A stretch of DNA of 39,786 nt from UMGS1279 sp045534095 (GCA_045534095.1 JAZSJA010000044.1:1-39786), one strand, 5' to 3'; shown: positions 24,668 through 33,254, counted from the first letter of the stretch. A program made the numbers and translations. Notes: generated by a model not told the origin, from the sequence alone.

Positions 24668-25531
24668 TCAATCCATCTTCCAAATCGTGGTATTACCTGC
24701 AGGCATAACCAAACTACGAGAGGTAACTTTCAGGCCGATTTCGTCGGTAGTTACAATACCTCTGCCCTTAGCGATATACTGTTCTACCATAAAATTTAAC
24801 ACGGTAGATGACAAACCGGCTGTATATGTATTAAGTAAAAAGAAAATTGGTTTATCACTTAAAATTTGAGAAGTAAGCTTTAAAAGTTCTTCTAAATTAT
24901 TTTCAAGTTTCCAAACCTCACCGTTAGGACCCCTACCATATGAAGGTGGATCCATAACTATGCCATCGTATTTATTGCCCCTACGAATTTCACGTTCTAC
25001 AAATTTTTTGCAATCATCAATAAGCCATCTAACAGGTTTATCTGCAACTCCAGAAGCAATAGCGTTTTCTTTAGCCCACGCAACCATACCTTTAGATGCA
25101 TCGACATGAGTAACGTTAGCACCGGCTTTTAAACAAGCGACGGTTGCTCCTCCGGTATAGGCAAAAAGATTTAACACCTTAACAGGGCGGTTTTGTTTTT
25201 TTATAATATCTTGCATCAAAGACCAATTAACTGCCTGCTCCGGGAAAAGACCTGTATGCTTAAATCCCATAGGCTTTAAATTGAATTTCAAATCATTATA
25301 GGAAACACTCCAAACGTCGGGAACTTTTTTTAAAGGTTCCCAATATCCTCCACCAGAACTGCTCCTGTGATAAATAGCGTGTGCATTGTTCCAAAGCTTA
25401 TAATCTTGGGGAAGATCCCAAATAGCTTGTGGATCAGGCCGAATAAGAAATATATCTCCCCAACGCTCTAATCTGTTGGATCTGTTGGCATCGATAAGCT
25501 CATAATCATTAAAATCTTTAACAAATCTCAT
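24668..25531 (-). CDS. Class I SAM-dependent methyltransferase, RlmI-like without PUA domain
   Basis: This 287-residue methyltransferase has SAM motif VLNLFAYTGG (119-128), acidic HVDASKGM (142-149) and catalytic-loop DPPSYG (194-199). Similarity is to the RlmI/YccW family of 23S rRNA methyltransferases, but the N-terminal PUA domain is missing, so the target could be rRNA or another substrate. Its ATG shares one base with the glmM stop (TAATG). Confidence 0.82.
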   Translation of the reverse strand: MRFVKDFNDYELIDANRSNRLERWGDIFLIRPDPQAIWDLPQDYKLWNNAHAIYHRSSSGGGYWEPLKKVPDVWSVSYNDLKFNLKPMGFKHTGLFPEQAVNWSLMQDIIKKQNRPVKVLNLFAYTGGATVACLKAGANVTHVDASKGMVAWAKENAIASGVADKPVRWLIDDCKKFVEREIRRGNKYDGIVMDPPSYGRGPNGEVWKLENNLEELLKLTSQILSDKPIFFLLNTYTAGLSSTVLNFMVEQYIAKGRGIVTTDEIGLKVTSRSLVMPAGNTTIWKMD

Positions 25532-26877
25532 TAACTCTTACTCTTTATAACTGCAGCAACTTCTTTTGCCAACGCAGCAATCTCCTTAATATTTTTTCCT
25601 TCAAGCATTACACGAATAAGTGGCTCAGTACCGGAGGCTCTAACTAAAATTCTTCCGTTATCGCCAAGTTTTTTAGAAACTTTATCTATAGCATTTAAGA
25701 TTTCTTCATCTGTTTTAAGTAAAGCTTTGAGTTCGGCAGATGCAGGAACGTTAACCATAGTTTGTGGATAAACCTGCATAACAGAAGCAAGCTCGGAAGC
25801 TTTTTTGCCTGTTTTGGCCATAATTGAAGCAAATTGAACACCTGTAAGTTGTCCATCACCAGTAGTAGCAAAATCCTTAAAAATAATATGTCCCGATTGT
25901 TCTCCACCGATAACATAATCATTTTTAAGCATTTCTTCGAGAACGTATCTGTCACCTACTCCGGTTTCGGAAACGTTAATACCATTCTCCTTAGCAAACT
26001 GCTTAAAACCAATATTGGTCATAACGGTAACAACGGCGGTATCACCTTTTAATTTACCTTGCTCTTTAAGAGATTTAGCGAAAACAGCAATTAATTGATC
26101 GCCATCAATAAGATTGCCTTTCTCATCTACCGCTAGGCAACGATCGCTATCACCATCAAAAGCTAAACCTAAATCCATACCATAAGCATTTACGTAGTCA
26201 ATAAGGCCGTTCATATGAGTAGAACCACAGTTAGCGTTTATATTTTCGCCATCAGGATTTGCATGCATTATATGAAGGTCGGCACCCAAAGCTTTGAAAA
26301 TTCTTTGTGCAGTATATGATGCACTACCGTTTGAACAATCTAATGCGATTTTGAGGCCGGAAAAGTTAGCGTCTGTTGAATCTATAATATGATCAATATA
26401 TTTATCGATATAGTCGTGACGTATAAAAACATTACCAACGTCTCCACCGGTAGGAAAATTAATTGGTGACATATCATCTAAAACCAAAGATTCAATTTCT
26501 TCTTCAATGGAATCGGGTAATTTAAATCCTGAGTTATTAAATAATTTAATACCGTTATATTCGCAAGGATTATGTGAAGCAGAGATCATAACACCCGCAT
26601 CGGCACCACAATCACCAATAAGATATGCAACGGCAGGAGTTGGAATAAAACCTGCCAAAACAACATCGGCACCCACCGAACAAAGACCGGCTGCCAAAGC
26701 CATTTCAAGCATATTAGACGATGCTCTGGTATCTTTACCGATTAAAACCTTGGGATGTTTCACATTCTCGCGTGTTAAAACAAACGCAGCTGCACGTCCT
26801 ATATTCATAGCCATTTCGCAAGTTAACTCACTGTTAGCAATTCCTCTAGCACCATCAGTACCAAATAGTCTTCCCAT
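25531..26877 (-). CDS. glmM: Phosphoglucosamine mutase GlmM
   Basis: GlmM interconverts glucosamine-6-phosphate and glucosamine-1-phosphate on the way to UDP-GlcNAc for peptidoglycan. The 448-residue protein starts MGRLFGTDGARG, has catalytic phosphoserine Ser101 in ISASHNP, metal site DGDSDRC, sugar-binding GEQSGH and phosphate-binding RASGTEPLIR near the end. GGAGGG precedes the ATG at 26877; the frame stays open to 26892. It lies between ruvB and the methyltransferase gene. Confidence 0.97.
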   Translation of the reverse strand: MGRLFGTDGARGIANSELTCEMAMNIGRAAAFVLTRENVKHPKVLIGKDTRASSNMLEMALAAGLCSVGADVVLAGFIPTPAVAYLIGDCGADAGVMISASHNPCEYNGIKLFNNSGFKLPDSIEEEIESLVLDDMSPINFPTGGDVGNVFIRHDYIDKYIDHIIDSTDANFSGLKIALDCSNGSASYTAQRIFKALGADLHIMHANPDGENINANCGSTHMNGLIDYVNAYGMDLGLAFDGDSDRCLAVDEKGNLIDGDQLIAVFAKSLKEQGKLKGDTAVVTVMTNIGFKQFAKENGINVSETGVGDRYVLEEMLKNDYVIGGEQSGHIIFKDFATTGDGQLTGVQFASIMAKTGKKASELASVMQVYPQTMVNVPASAELKALLKTDEEILNAIDKVSKKLGDNGRILVRASGTEPLIRVMLEGKNIKEIAALAKEVAAVIKSKS

Positions 26878-26895
26878 TTTTAAACCCTCCAAAAA

Positions 26896-27924
26896 TCAAA
26901 TCAAAGATTGTTGACCAATTTTCTTTATATTAAGATGTTGATAAGCAGCATCGGTTACCATTCTTCCGCGACTTGTTCTCATCAAAAATCCTATTTGCAT
27001 TAAATATGGTTCATAAACGTCTTCAATAGTAATACTTTCTTCACCCACGGCCGCCGCTAAGGTTTCAAGACCGACAGGGCCACCACCATAATTGTTGATA
27101 ATTGTTTTTAGCATTATTCTATCAAATTCATCAAGACCTAAATGATCTATTTCGAATCTTTCAAGAGCATTCATAGCCACCTGCTCTGTAATGATGCCAT
27201 CATATTCAATTTGGGCGATATCTCGCACACGCTTTAAAAGTCGATTAGCAATACGCGGTGTTCCTCTAGAGCGTGAAGCAATTTCAAGAGCACCATCTTT
27301 ATCAATTTCAATACCCAAAATACCCGCAGAGCGTGTAACGATTTGTGCCAATTGTTCCGGCGTATAAAGTTCAAGTCGTAAAAGGACGCCAAACCTATCT
27401 CTAAGCGGGGCTGTAAGTTGACCGGAACGAGTGGTTGCACCCACCAAAGTAAAGTGTGGCAAATTAAGCCTGATGGACTGTGCGGCAGGCCCTTTTCCAA
27501 TAATAATATCTAAAGAAAAATCTTCCATAGCAGGGTAAAGAATTTCTTCAACAGTGCGAGGCAAACGATGGATTTCATCAATAAAAAGCACGTCACCCTC
27601 AGATAATGATGACAAAATTGCCGCTAAATCCCCTGCTTTTTCAATGGCGGGACCAGATGTAACACGCAAATTAACACCGAGCTCAGTAGCGATAATACCC
27701 GAAAGTGTAGTTTTACCAAGTCCGGGGGGTCCATACAACAAAACGTGATCTAATGCCTCGTGACGCATATTTGCCGCTTTAATATAAATAGAAAGATTGT
27801 CCTTAACCTTATCTTGCCCTATATATTCATCTAAATGTTTTGGACGTAAAGAAATTTCAACTTCTTCATCTTGATAATTATATTCCGGAGCAACTATTCT
27901 ATTTTCATAATCCATTTCATCCAT
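26896..27924 (-). CDS. ruvB: Holliday junction branch migration helicase RuvB
   Basis: This 342-residue AAA+ motor drives RuvA-bound Holliday junctions. It shows Walker A GPPGLGKTT (65-73), Walker B LFIDEIHRL, the GATTRSGQLTAPLRDRFG sensor region and a C-terminal winged helix with TSRGR. GGAG lies 9 bp before the ATG. It follows ruvA by 14 bp. Confidence 0.98.
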   Translation of the reverse strand: MDEMDYENRIVAPEYNYQDEEVEISLRPKHLDEYIGQDKVKDNLSIYIKAANMRHEALDHVLLYGPPGLGKTTLSGIIATELGVNLRVTSGPAIEKAGDLAAILSSLSEGDVLFIDEIHRLPRTVEEILYPAMEDFSLDIIIGKGPAAQSIRLNLPHFTLVGATTRSGQLTAPLRDRFGVLLRLELYTPEQLAQIVTRSAGILGIEIDKDGALEIASRSRGTPRIANRLLKRVRDIAQIEYDGIITEQVAMNALERFEIDHLGLDEFDRIMLKTIINNYGGGPVGLETLAAAVGEESITIEDVYEPYLMQIGFLMRTSRGRMVTDAAYQHLNIKKIGQQSLI

Positions 27925-27938
27925 AATCTAGTTCTCCT

Positions 27939-28550
27939 TTAATATTTCCCCGAAGATAATTTTGCAAGTGCTTGTTTTATAATTTCCTCAGTTGAGAGTG
28001 CAGGATTCAAACCTTGCACAGCTCTATTGGCCTCCACTTGCAAAAAGCCTAAGGAAACAAGTGCAGAAACAGCACTTCTTAAATTATTTTGAGGTAGTTC
28101 TACGTTAACGTTAGCGGAAGAATTTGCAACATCAATCTCGCGTGGTAAAGCACCTATTTTATCTTTAAGTTCTAAAACTATACGCTGAGCAAGCTTAGGT
28201 CCAACACCACTCGCCGCAGTTAAAGCTTTATAATCTCCCGCCGCCACGTAAGTGTATAAATAATCGGGAGTAAATTCCGAAAGAATCGCAATACCAACTT
28301 TAGGTCCAACGCCATTTACAGAGGTAATAAGCTTAAACGCCTTCATTTCATCTTTATTTATAAAACCAAATAAATCAGCCGCATCTTCTCTAATGGCTAA
28401 ATAAGTATACAAAAAAACGTTTTCACCTATTTTAGGAAGGGCTGCAGTCGTTTTTAAAGTTACTGTGCATTTATATCCTACTCCGCCGCATTCAACAACA
28501 GCCAAATTTGGTTCATTTTCAATAAGTCTACCATTTAAAGAATAAATCAT
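27939..28550 (-). CDS. ruvA: Holliday junction DNA-binding protein RuvA
   Basis: The 203-residue protein has the OB-fold N-domain (1-63), a helix-hairpin-helix domain with ITSVNGVGPKVGIAIL and AASGVGPKLAQRIVLELK (about 70-140) and the C-terminal UBA-like RuvB-contact domain (about 155-203). It overlaps the ruvC end by 4 bp. Confidence 0.97.
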   Translation of the reverse strand: MIYSLNGRLIENEPNLAVVECGGVGYKCTVTLKTTAALPKIGENVFLYTYLAIREDAADLFGFINKDEMKAFKLITSVNGVGPKVGIAILSEFTPDYLYTYVAAGDYKALTAASGVGPKLAQRIVLELKDKIGALPREIDVANSSANVNVELPQNNLRSAVSALVSLGFLQVEANRAVQGLNPALSTEEIIKQALAKLSSGKY

Positions 28551-29053
28551 CTTTTAGCTCCTATCATTTGTTTAAATATAAGAGAAGATGCACTATGACA
28601 ATGACAAATCGCCATAGCTAAAGCATCAGCGGTATCATCAGGCTTAGGACACTTTTCAAGATTCAAAAGCCTTCTGGTAAGCTCCATTACTTGGGTCTTT
28701 TCTGCCTTTCCGTAACCTGTAACGGATTGTTTTACTTGAAGAGGTGTATATTCAAAAACAGGTATACGCATTTTTTCAGCAGCCAAAAGAATTACCCCTC
28801 TGGCTTGAGCAACATCGATAGCAGTTGTAGTATTGGTATTGAAAAAAAGTTTTTCAATTGAAATCGCTTCGGGCTTATATTCTTCTAAAATTTGCAAAAT
28901 ATCATCATAAATTTTTTCAAGCCTTGAAGAAAATTTAACACCCGCCTTGGTAGTGACTGCACCGAAGGTTATCGGAGAAAATTTATTATTCTCATACTTT
29001 ACTATCCCGTACCCTACAATAGCGTAGCCCGGATCTATACCTAAAACTATCAT
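28547..29053 (-). CDS. ruvC: Holliday junction resolvase RuvC
   Basis: This 168-residue endonuclease resolves Holliday junctions with RuvAB. Catalytic acids are visible as Asp7 (GIDPG), Glu67 (SIEKLFF) and the Asp pair in DDTADALA near residue 140. AGGTGG precedes the ATG. It is first in a 12-gene unit with a good sigma-A promoter. No LexA-type box was seen here, unlike dinB. Confidence 0.97.
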   Translation of the reverse strand: MIVLGIDPGYAIVGYGIVKYENNKFSPITFGAVTTKAGVKFSSRLEKIYDDILQILEEYKPEAISIEKLFFNTNTTTAIDVAQARGVILLAAEKMRIPVFEYTPLQVKQSVTGYGKAEKTQVMELTRRLLNLEKCPKPDDTADALAMAICHCHSASSLIFKQMIGAKR

Positions 29054-29103
29054 TTTTCCACCTATCTAAATATACATATAAATAGCCAATTTATCACAAA
29101 TAC

Positions 29104-29132
29104 ATTATATCATAAATATTCCATTACGGCAA
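29104..29132 (-). promoter_or_regulatory. Sigma-A promoter of the ruvC-to-clp unit
   Basis: On the minus strand, TTGCCG (plus 29127-29132), a 17-bp spacer and TATAAT (plus 29104-29109), about 50 bp upstream of the ruvC ATG. Confidence 0.75.
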
Positions 29133-29370
29133 CGTTTATTTTAATAAATTTATAAATTATTAAATATTTTTTTAATTTATCAAGCACAACAAATACTAAA
29201 TTGTTATATCCTAAGGACGATTTTCAAATTTAAAGGTTTGAATAATATTTTTTCTATTAAAAAATGCAAAAAATCCAAATTACAATCTAAGTTTCGAATT
29301 TAAACCAGATGCTAAAGGTTACAAATTTTAATATAAAAGGTTACAGTTTTATCATAATTAAGAAAACCGT
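29133..29370. other. AT-rich intergenic region between divergent promoters
   Basis: The gene-free gap between ruvC and the microprotein gene is 393 bp (29054-29446). Apart from the two promoters it is very AT-rich. It holds one repeat pair (29314-29345) and a weaker AAAGGTTTGA copy near 29232. No conserved RNA could be recognised. Confidence 0.5.
29314..29345 (+). repeat. Pair of 10-bp direct repeats with 22-bp period
   Basis: AAAGGTTACA occurs at 29314-29323 and again at 29336-29345, starts 22 bp apart (about two helical turns). It ends 25 bp before the -35 of the microprotein promoter, so it is a candidate operator. Confidence 0.5.
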
Positions 29371-29399
29371 TTGACGAATCACTAAAATTATGCTATAAT
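29371..29399 (+). promoter_or_regulatory. Strong sigma-A promoter of the microprotein gene
   Basis: TTGACG (29371-29376), a 17-bp spacer ending in TGC and TATAAT (29394-29399), 47 bp before the ATG. Confidence 0.85.
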
Positions 29400-29446
29400 G
29401 AGTAAAAAATAAGTACGAATCTTAATTTATTTTAGGAGTAGATATT

Positions 29447-29686
29447 ATGCTATTGATGAACAACCCTTCTACGGGTGACCCAGGTTTAAATCCGGTTGTT
29501 TTAGTCTTATTTATCATCTGTGCAACACTTATAGTTGCTTGTTTGGTTTGGGCATTTTTGCTTAATAGAAAAAACTCAAAAACCAATCAAACTATTAATA
29601 CTGTTACCGAAGAAGATGAACTGATTGAAACAACTATCGTCGAAGAAATTGAAGATCTAAACCCAGACAACAAAGAGGAAATTTAA
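29447..29686 (+). CDS. 79-aa membrane microprotein with sorting-signal-like N-terminus
   Basis: I do not recognise a named family. The N-terminus has NPSTGD (about 6-11), a hydrophobic helix (about 17-39) and a basic LLNRKNSK stop, the order seen in the C-terminal sortase sorting signals of wall-anchored proteins. Here it sits at the N-terminus of a free-standing protein, followed by a strongly acidic cytoplasmic tail (about 48-79, many Glu/Asp). The gene is credible: a near-consensus promoter, TTAGGAG 8 bp before the ATG and a strong terminator. The frame has no upstream continuation carrying a larger protein. Confidence 0.78.
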   Translation: MLLMNNPSTGDPGLNPVVLVLFIICATLIVACLVWAFLLNRKNSKTNQTINTVTEEDELIETTIVEEIEDLNPDNKEEI

Positions 29687-29695
29687 AATCTACAT

Positions 29696-29737
29696 AAAAA
29701 ATAAGCGGTGGGCTGATGCGCCTGCCGCTTATTTTTT
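29696..29737 (+). terminator. Terminator of the microprotein gene
   Basis: A 13-bp perfect stem (29696-29708 with 29725-29737) starting with six A and ending with six T. A few further inner pairs (GGC/GCC) are possible. Confidence 0.9.
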
Positions 29738-29748
29738 GTACATTAAAA

Positions 29749-29779
29749 AAGGCGGCTATCATTATAAGATAACCACCTT
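29749..29779 (-). terminator. Terminator of the eda-kdgK operon
   Basis: On the minus strand, AAGGTGGTTATC pairs with GATAGCCGCCTT (two G-U pairs, 7-nt loop) and is followed by TTTT, 14 bp after the kdgK stop. Confidence 0.85.
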
Positions 29780-29792
29780 AAAACATTATCAA

Positions 29793-30815
29793 TTATCGTT
29801 GTACACGACCGCTACCATCGCCGCCTGCGAGTTTTTCAACCTCAGAAACGCCAACACGGTTAAAGTCACCCTCAATAGAGTGTTTAAGAGCAGAAGCAGC
29901 AACTGCAAATTCAATTGCACCTTGTGTATCCTTACCATTGAGCAATGCGTAAATAAGACCGGCGCCAAAACTGTCGCCACCGCCTACACGGTCAACGATA
30001 TGTAGGTGATATTCTTTAGAGAAGCAATAATTCTCACCATCAAAAAGCATACCGGCCCAATCGTTATCGTTTGCGGAAATAGACGTGCGGAGTGTAATGG
30101 CAACCTTTTCGAAACCGAAGGTATCCATAAGCTGCTTAGCAACAGATTTATAACCTTCTTTATTTAATTTACCGCCATAAATGTCGGTGTTTTCTGCCTC
30201 AATACCAAATACGTCTTTTGCATCTTCTTCGTTAGCAATACAAACATCAACGTACTTGCAAAGTTCGCTCATTGCAGCTCTGGCCTCATCACGAGTCCAT
30301 AACTTGCCGCGATAGTTAAGGTCGCAAGAAATCTTAACACCCTTATTTTTTGCAGCAATACAAGCTTCCTTGCAAATCTCAACAAGGTTACCACCAAGGG
30401 CGGGAGTGATACCGGTAAAGTGGAACCAATCGGCACCCTCAAAAATTGCGTCCCAATCGAAATCCTCGCTTTTTGCTTGCTGAATAGCTGAATAAGCTCT
30501 ATCATAAATGCAAACACTACCACGTTGTGAGGCACCTTTTTCAAGATAATAAATACCTACTCTCTCGCCACCACGAGTGATATCTTTTGTATCAACACCA
30601 AAATAGCGAAGAGAATCAACGGCCGCCTGACCAATTGCATGTTTAGGAAGTTTAGTAACAAACGAAGCCTCCATACCATAATTAGCGAGAGAAACTGCTA
30701 CGTTAGCCTCACCGCCGCCAAAAGTAGCCTGCATTTGATCGTTTTGGAAAAATCTATAATAACCATTAGGTGCAAGGCGAAGCATAATCTCGCCAAAAGT
30801 AACTATCTTACCCAT
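29793..30815 (-). CDS. kdgK: 2-keto-3-deoxygluconate kinase (PfkB family)
   Basis: KdgK phosphorylates 2-keto-3-deoxygluconate from uronate or pectin breakdown, giving KDPG. This 340-residue sugar kinase has the N-terminal FGEIMLRLAP and GGGEANVA substrate-binding motifs and the C-terminal DRVGGGDSFGAG anion hole with the catalytic Asp. The start codon shares one base with the eda stop (TAATG), with AGGAGG inside eda. Pairing with eda fits the role well. Confidence 0.92.
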   Translation of the reverse strand: MGKIVTFGEIMLRLAPNGYYRFFQNDQMQATFGGGEANVAVSLANYGMEASFVTKLPKHAIGQAAVDSLRYFGVDTKDITRGGERVGIYYLEKGASQRGSVCIYDRAYSAIQQAKSEDFDWDAIFEGADWFHFTGITPALGGNLVEICKEACIAAKNKGVKISCDLNYRGKLWTRDEARAAMSELCKYVDVCIANEEDAKDVFGIEAENTDIYGGKLNKEGYKSVAKQLMDTFGFEKVAITLRTSISANDNDWAGMLFDGENYCFSKEYHLHIVDRVGGGDSFGAGLIYALLNGKDTQGAIEFAVAASALKHSIEGDFNRVGVSEVEKLAGGDGSGRVQR

Positions 30816-31456
30816 TATCCACGAACCTCCTTAACAATTTTAACCGACTCTTTACAAAGCTCAGTGATTTCATCCCATTTTTGATTATCAATTAAGTCTG
30901 CAGTAACCATATAGGAACCACCGCATGCACAAATAATAGGACAAGCAAGATATTCGTTTAAGTTTTTAAGCGAAATGCCTCCTGTAGGCATAACCTTGAA
31001 CATTGGGAAAGGTGCTGCCATAGCTTTAATTTTAGAAAGACCGCCCGACTGCTCTGCAGGGAAGAATTTCAAAACTTTAAGACCGAGTCTGTAAGCAGCG
31101 TGATAGTCAGTAGGTGTGGTGCAACCGGGGAAGATTGCAATGCCCTTTTGTTGACAATACTTTACAAGCTCAACATCAAGGCCGGGGGAAACTATGAATT
31201 TGGCACCTGCCTCAATAGCCTCATCTACTTGGGCCTCACACATAACTGTACCGGCGCCAACTAACATATCAGGCTGTGCCTCAGACATAAGTTTAATTGC
31301 CTTTGCGGCACCTGCAGCACGGAAAGTAACCTCGGCCACAGGAACACCACCATCACAAAGTGCTTTAGCTAAACCGGCAGCATCTTTTTCGGGGTTGTTG
31401 AGTTTTATAACGGGAACAACACCAATGCTACTGATTTTTTCAAAAATAGTATCCAT
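30815..31456 (-). CDS. eda: KDPG aldolase (2-keto-3-deoxy-6-phosphogluconate aldolase)
   Basis: Eda splits KDPG into pyruvate and glyceraldehyde-3-phosphate. The 213-residue protein shows catalytic Glu42 (EVTFRA) and Schiff-base Lys130 (LKFFPAE), close to E. coli Glu45 and Lys133, plus the VGAGTV loop. GGAGG lies 8 bp before the ATG at 31456. First gene of an operon with kdgK, facing a divergent AraC-type regulator. Confidence 0.95.
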   Translation of the reverse strand: MDTIFEKISSIGVVPVIKLNNPEKDAAGLAKALCDGGVPVAEVTFRAAGAAKAIKLMSEAQPDMLVGAGTVMCEAQVDEAIEAGAKFIVSPGLDVELVKYCQQKGIAIFPGCTTPTDYHAAYRLGLKVLKFFPAEQSGGLSKIKAMAAPFPMFKVMPTGGISLKNLNEYLACPIICACGGSYMVTADLIDNQKWDEITELCKESVKIVKEVRG

Positions 31457-31477
31457 TTTTTTAACCTCCATTTAATA

Positions 31478-31506
31478 TTGACAGAATAAACTACAAGGAG
31501 TATAAT
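31478..31506 (+). promoter_or_regulatory. Full-consensus sigma-A promoter of the araC-type gene
   Basis: TTGACA (31478-31483) and TATAAT (31501-31506) with exactly 17 bp between them. The leader to the ATG at 31589 is about 75 nt. Confidence 0.88.
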
Positions 31507-31514
31507 CTAAATGT

Positions 31515-31523
31515 ATTTTAACA
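31515..31523 (-). promoter_or_regulatory. Extended -10 of the eda-kdgK operon
   Basis: On the minus strand, TGT-TAAAAT (plus 31515-31523) has no good -35 (GCGAAA at the 17-bp position). Its -10 lies downstream of the opposing consensus promoter, so both start regions overlap face to face. Confidence 0.5.
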
Positions 31524-31588
31524 TACTATCCCCCATTTTTCGCTAATTATATTACCTAATTTACAAACTATATTACGAAGGTGCAATT

Positions 31589-32497
31589 ATGGACAACTTT
31601 TTAGCCAATGGAGCAAAGGCCTCAATTTCGATTGGAAGTATTAAAGATTTAAGCGGAAATATGCTACTTAAAATGTGGAATGCAGAAATACCCTCAGGCA
31701 AACTGTTATTCCAACATCACTGTCACATTTGCTTTGAAATAACAGTTGTTGATCATGGTAGCGGTATATACGCAACCAATAACAATAAATATCAAATGTC
31801 AGCCGGTGATATTTTTATTTTCTCTAGCAATGAATATCATTGCATTACTGAAGTTGGTGCAACAGGTTTGAAGCTTACCAATTTGCATTTTGAACCAAGA
31901 TATTTGTGGGGGAATTCAGTAGACAGTTTTAGTGAAGAGAATATGAATTTTTGTTTTAATCATAGCAAAAACTTTAAAAATCGCATCAAGGCAAATGATG
32001 CAAAAAATATTTTAAATTATATAGAACTAATAAAAAACGAACTGCATAACAAGGAAAGTGAATATCAACTACAGGTAAAATCACTTTTAAATTTATTGCT
32101 TATAAATTTGGTCAGGAATTTTGATTATTCAGATGAAAACAACTCTATAAACAGCCTTCAGTTTAAAAATATTAAGCATATCTTGAGTTTCATCGATGAA
32201 CATTTTACTGAAAAACTTTCCCTTAACGAACTTGCAGAACTCGCCGGAATGAGCCCGAATTATTTTTCTGCATTTTTCAAAAAAATAAGTGGTGTAACCC
32301 TTTGGGATTACATAAGCAGTAAACGAATAAATAAAGCCGTTCAACTTATTCGAACCCCAAATTCAGGAAAAAATATGTTAGAAATTGCTACTCTATGCGG
32401 ATTTAATAACACCACTAACTTTAATAAAATGTTTAGACGTATAACCGGTATGACCCCAAGTGAATACAAGAAAAACACAAATTTAATGATACATTAA
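31589..32497 (+). CDS. AraC-family transcriptional regulator with cupin domain
   Basis: The 302-residue regulator has an N-terminal cupin sugar-sensing domain (about 20-110, with HHCHICFEI and GDIFIFSSNEYH) and a C-terminal double helix-turn-helix AraC domain (about 195-298), including LAELAGMSPNYFSAFFKK and IATLCGFNNTTNFNKMFRR. A GAAGGTG box precedes the ATG. Divergent from eda-kdgK, so it most likely controls that operon in response to a uronate-derived sugar. That target is inferred from context. Confidence 0.92.
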   Translation: MDNFLANGAKASISIGSIKDLSGNMLLKMWNAEIPSGKLLFQHHCHICFEITVVDHGSGIYATNNNKYQMSAGDIFIFSSNEYHCITEVGATGLKLTNLHFEPRYLWGNSVDSFSEENMNFCFNHSKNFKNRIKANDAKNILNYIELIKNELHNKESEYQLQVKSLLNLLLINLVRNFDYSDENNSINSLQFKNIKHILSFIDEHFTEKLSLNELAELAGMSPNYFSAFFKKISGVTLWDYISSKRINKAVQLIRTPNSGKNMLEIATLCGFNNTTNFNKMFRRITGMTPSEYKKNTNLMIH

Positions 32498-32517
32498 ATA
32501 TAAAAATCAAAAAACTT

Positions 32518-32545
32518 AGAGGACGTCTTTTTTTGGACGTCCTCT
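32518..32545. terminator. Shared terminator between the araC-type gene and the TVP38-like gene
   Basis: A 10-bp stem AGAGGACGTC/GACGTCCTCT with an 8-nt loop. The T-tract is better on the minus strand (AAGTTTTTTGATTTTT) than on the plus strand (CTTTAAAATA), so it mainly serves the minus-strand operon. Confidence 0.83.
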
Positions 32546-32570
32546 TTAAAATAATGATAACTTTTAAATT

Positions 32571-33254
32571 TTAGTTTTTGTTATGCTTATCGCTTATTAT
32601 TTTATAAATAAAAGCTCCTGCAAGACTAATAACTACGGTGGTAACAAAAACAACCAGTGCTAAAAGGTAGCTTTTAGTACCAAGGGCGTCTCCGCCGATG
32701 GTAGAGGTAACGATTGCAGGAATTCTACCAAAGGAACAGATAACAATAAGTTTCCATAATTTTATATCGGTTATACCTGCAAAGTAACAAAGTAAATCTT
32801 TTGGAGTTCCCGGTAAAATGAAAATTACAGAAAAAAGAAAAATTCTTTTAGGTGAAGATTTTAAAAATTTCACCTTTTCAATTTGTTCTTTTTTAAAAAA
32901 CAGGCTTACAAATCTCATTCCATATTTTCTAGCAAAAAGTAAAACCAAAATGCTGCCAATTGCAGAAGCACCAAGGCAAAGCATTGTTCCCTCCACAGCT
33001 CCAAAAGCATAGCCGGCAACCATCTCAAATGGTTCGCCTGGCAAAAAAGCGGCGATTATTTGTAAAATCACCATACCCACGTACGCAATTCTTCCTAATA
33101 TGCCGTTAGAATTAACCCAAATGCGAAATTCTTCGGGCTCAGATACGGATTTCACCATAGGTCTTGCAATAGCCCAACACGCAACGCACACTAACGCAAG
33201 AGTGAAAAGAACAAAACTAATTTTTAAAATTCGTCTATCCATTTTTAATTTCAT
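32571..33254 (-). CDS. TVP38/TMEM64-family (DedA-like) membrane protein
   Basis: The 227-residue polytopic protein has about five to six helices and the family signature FLPGEPFEMVAGYAFG, followed by LPGTPKDLLCYFAGIT. Relatives are proposed lipid scramblases or flippases. The ATG at 33254 has AAAGGA and overlaps the lipid kinase stop by 4 bp (ATGA); an in-frame start at 33290 lies deep inside that gene. Pairing with a lipid kinase suggests a role in membrane-lipid handling. Confidence 0.86.
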   Translation of the reverse strand: MKLKMDRRILKISFVLFTLALVCVACWAIARPMVKSVSEPEEFRIWVNSNGILGRIAYVGMVILQIIAAFLPGEPFEMVAGYAFGAVEGTMLCLGASAIGSILVLLFARKYGMRFVSLFFKKEQIEKVKFLKSSPKRIFLFSVIFILPGTPKDLLCYFAGITDIKLWKLIVICSFGRIPAIVTSTIGGDALGTKSYLLALVVFVTTVVISLAGAFIYKIISDKHNKN

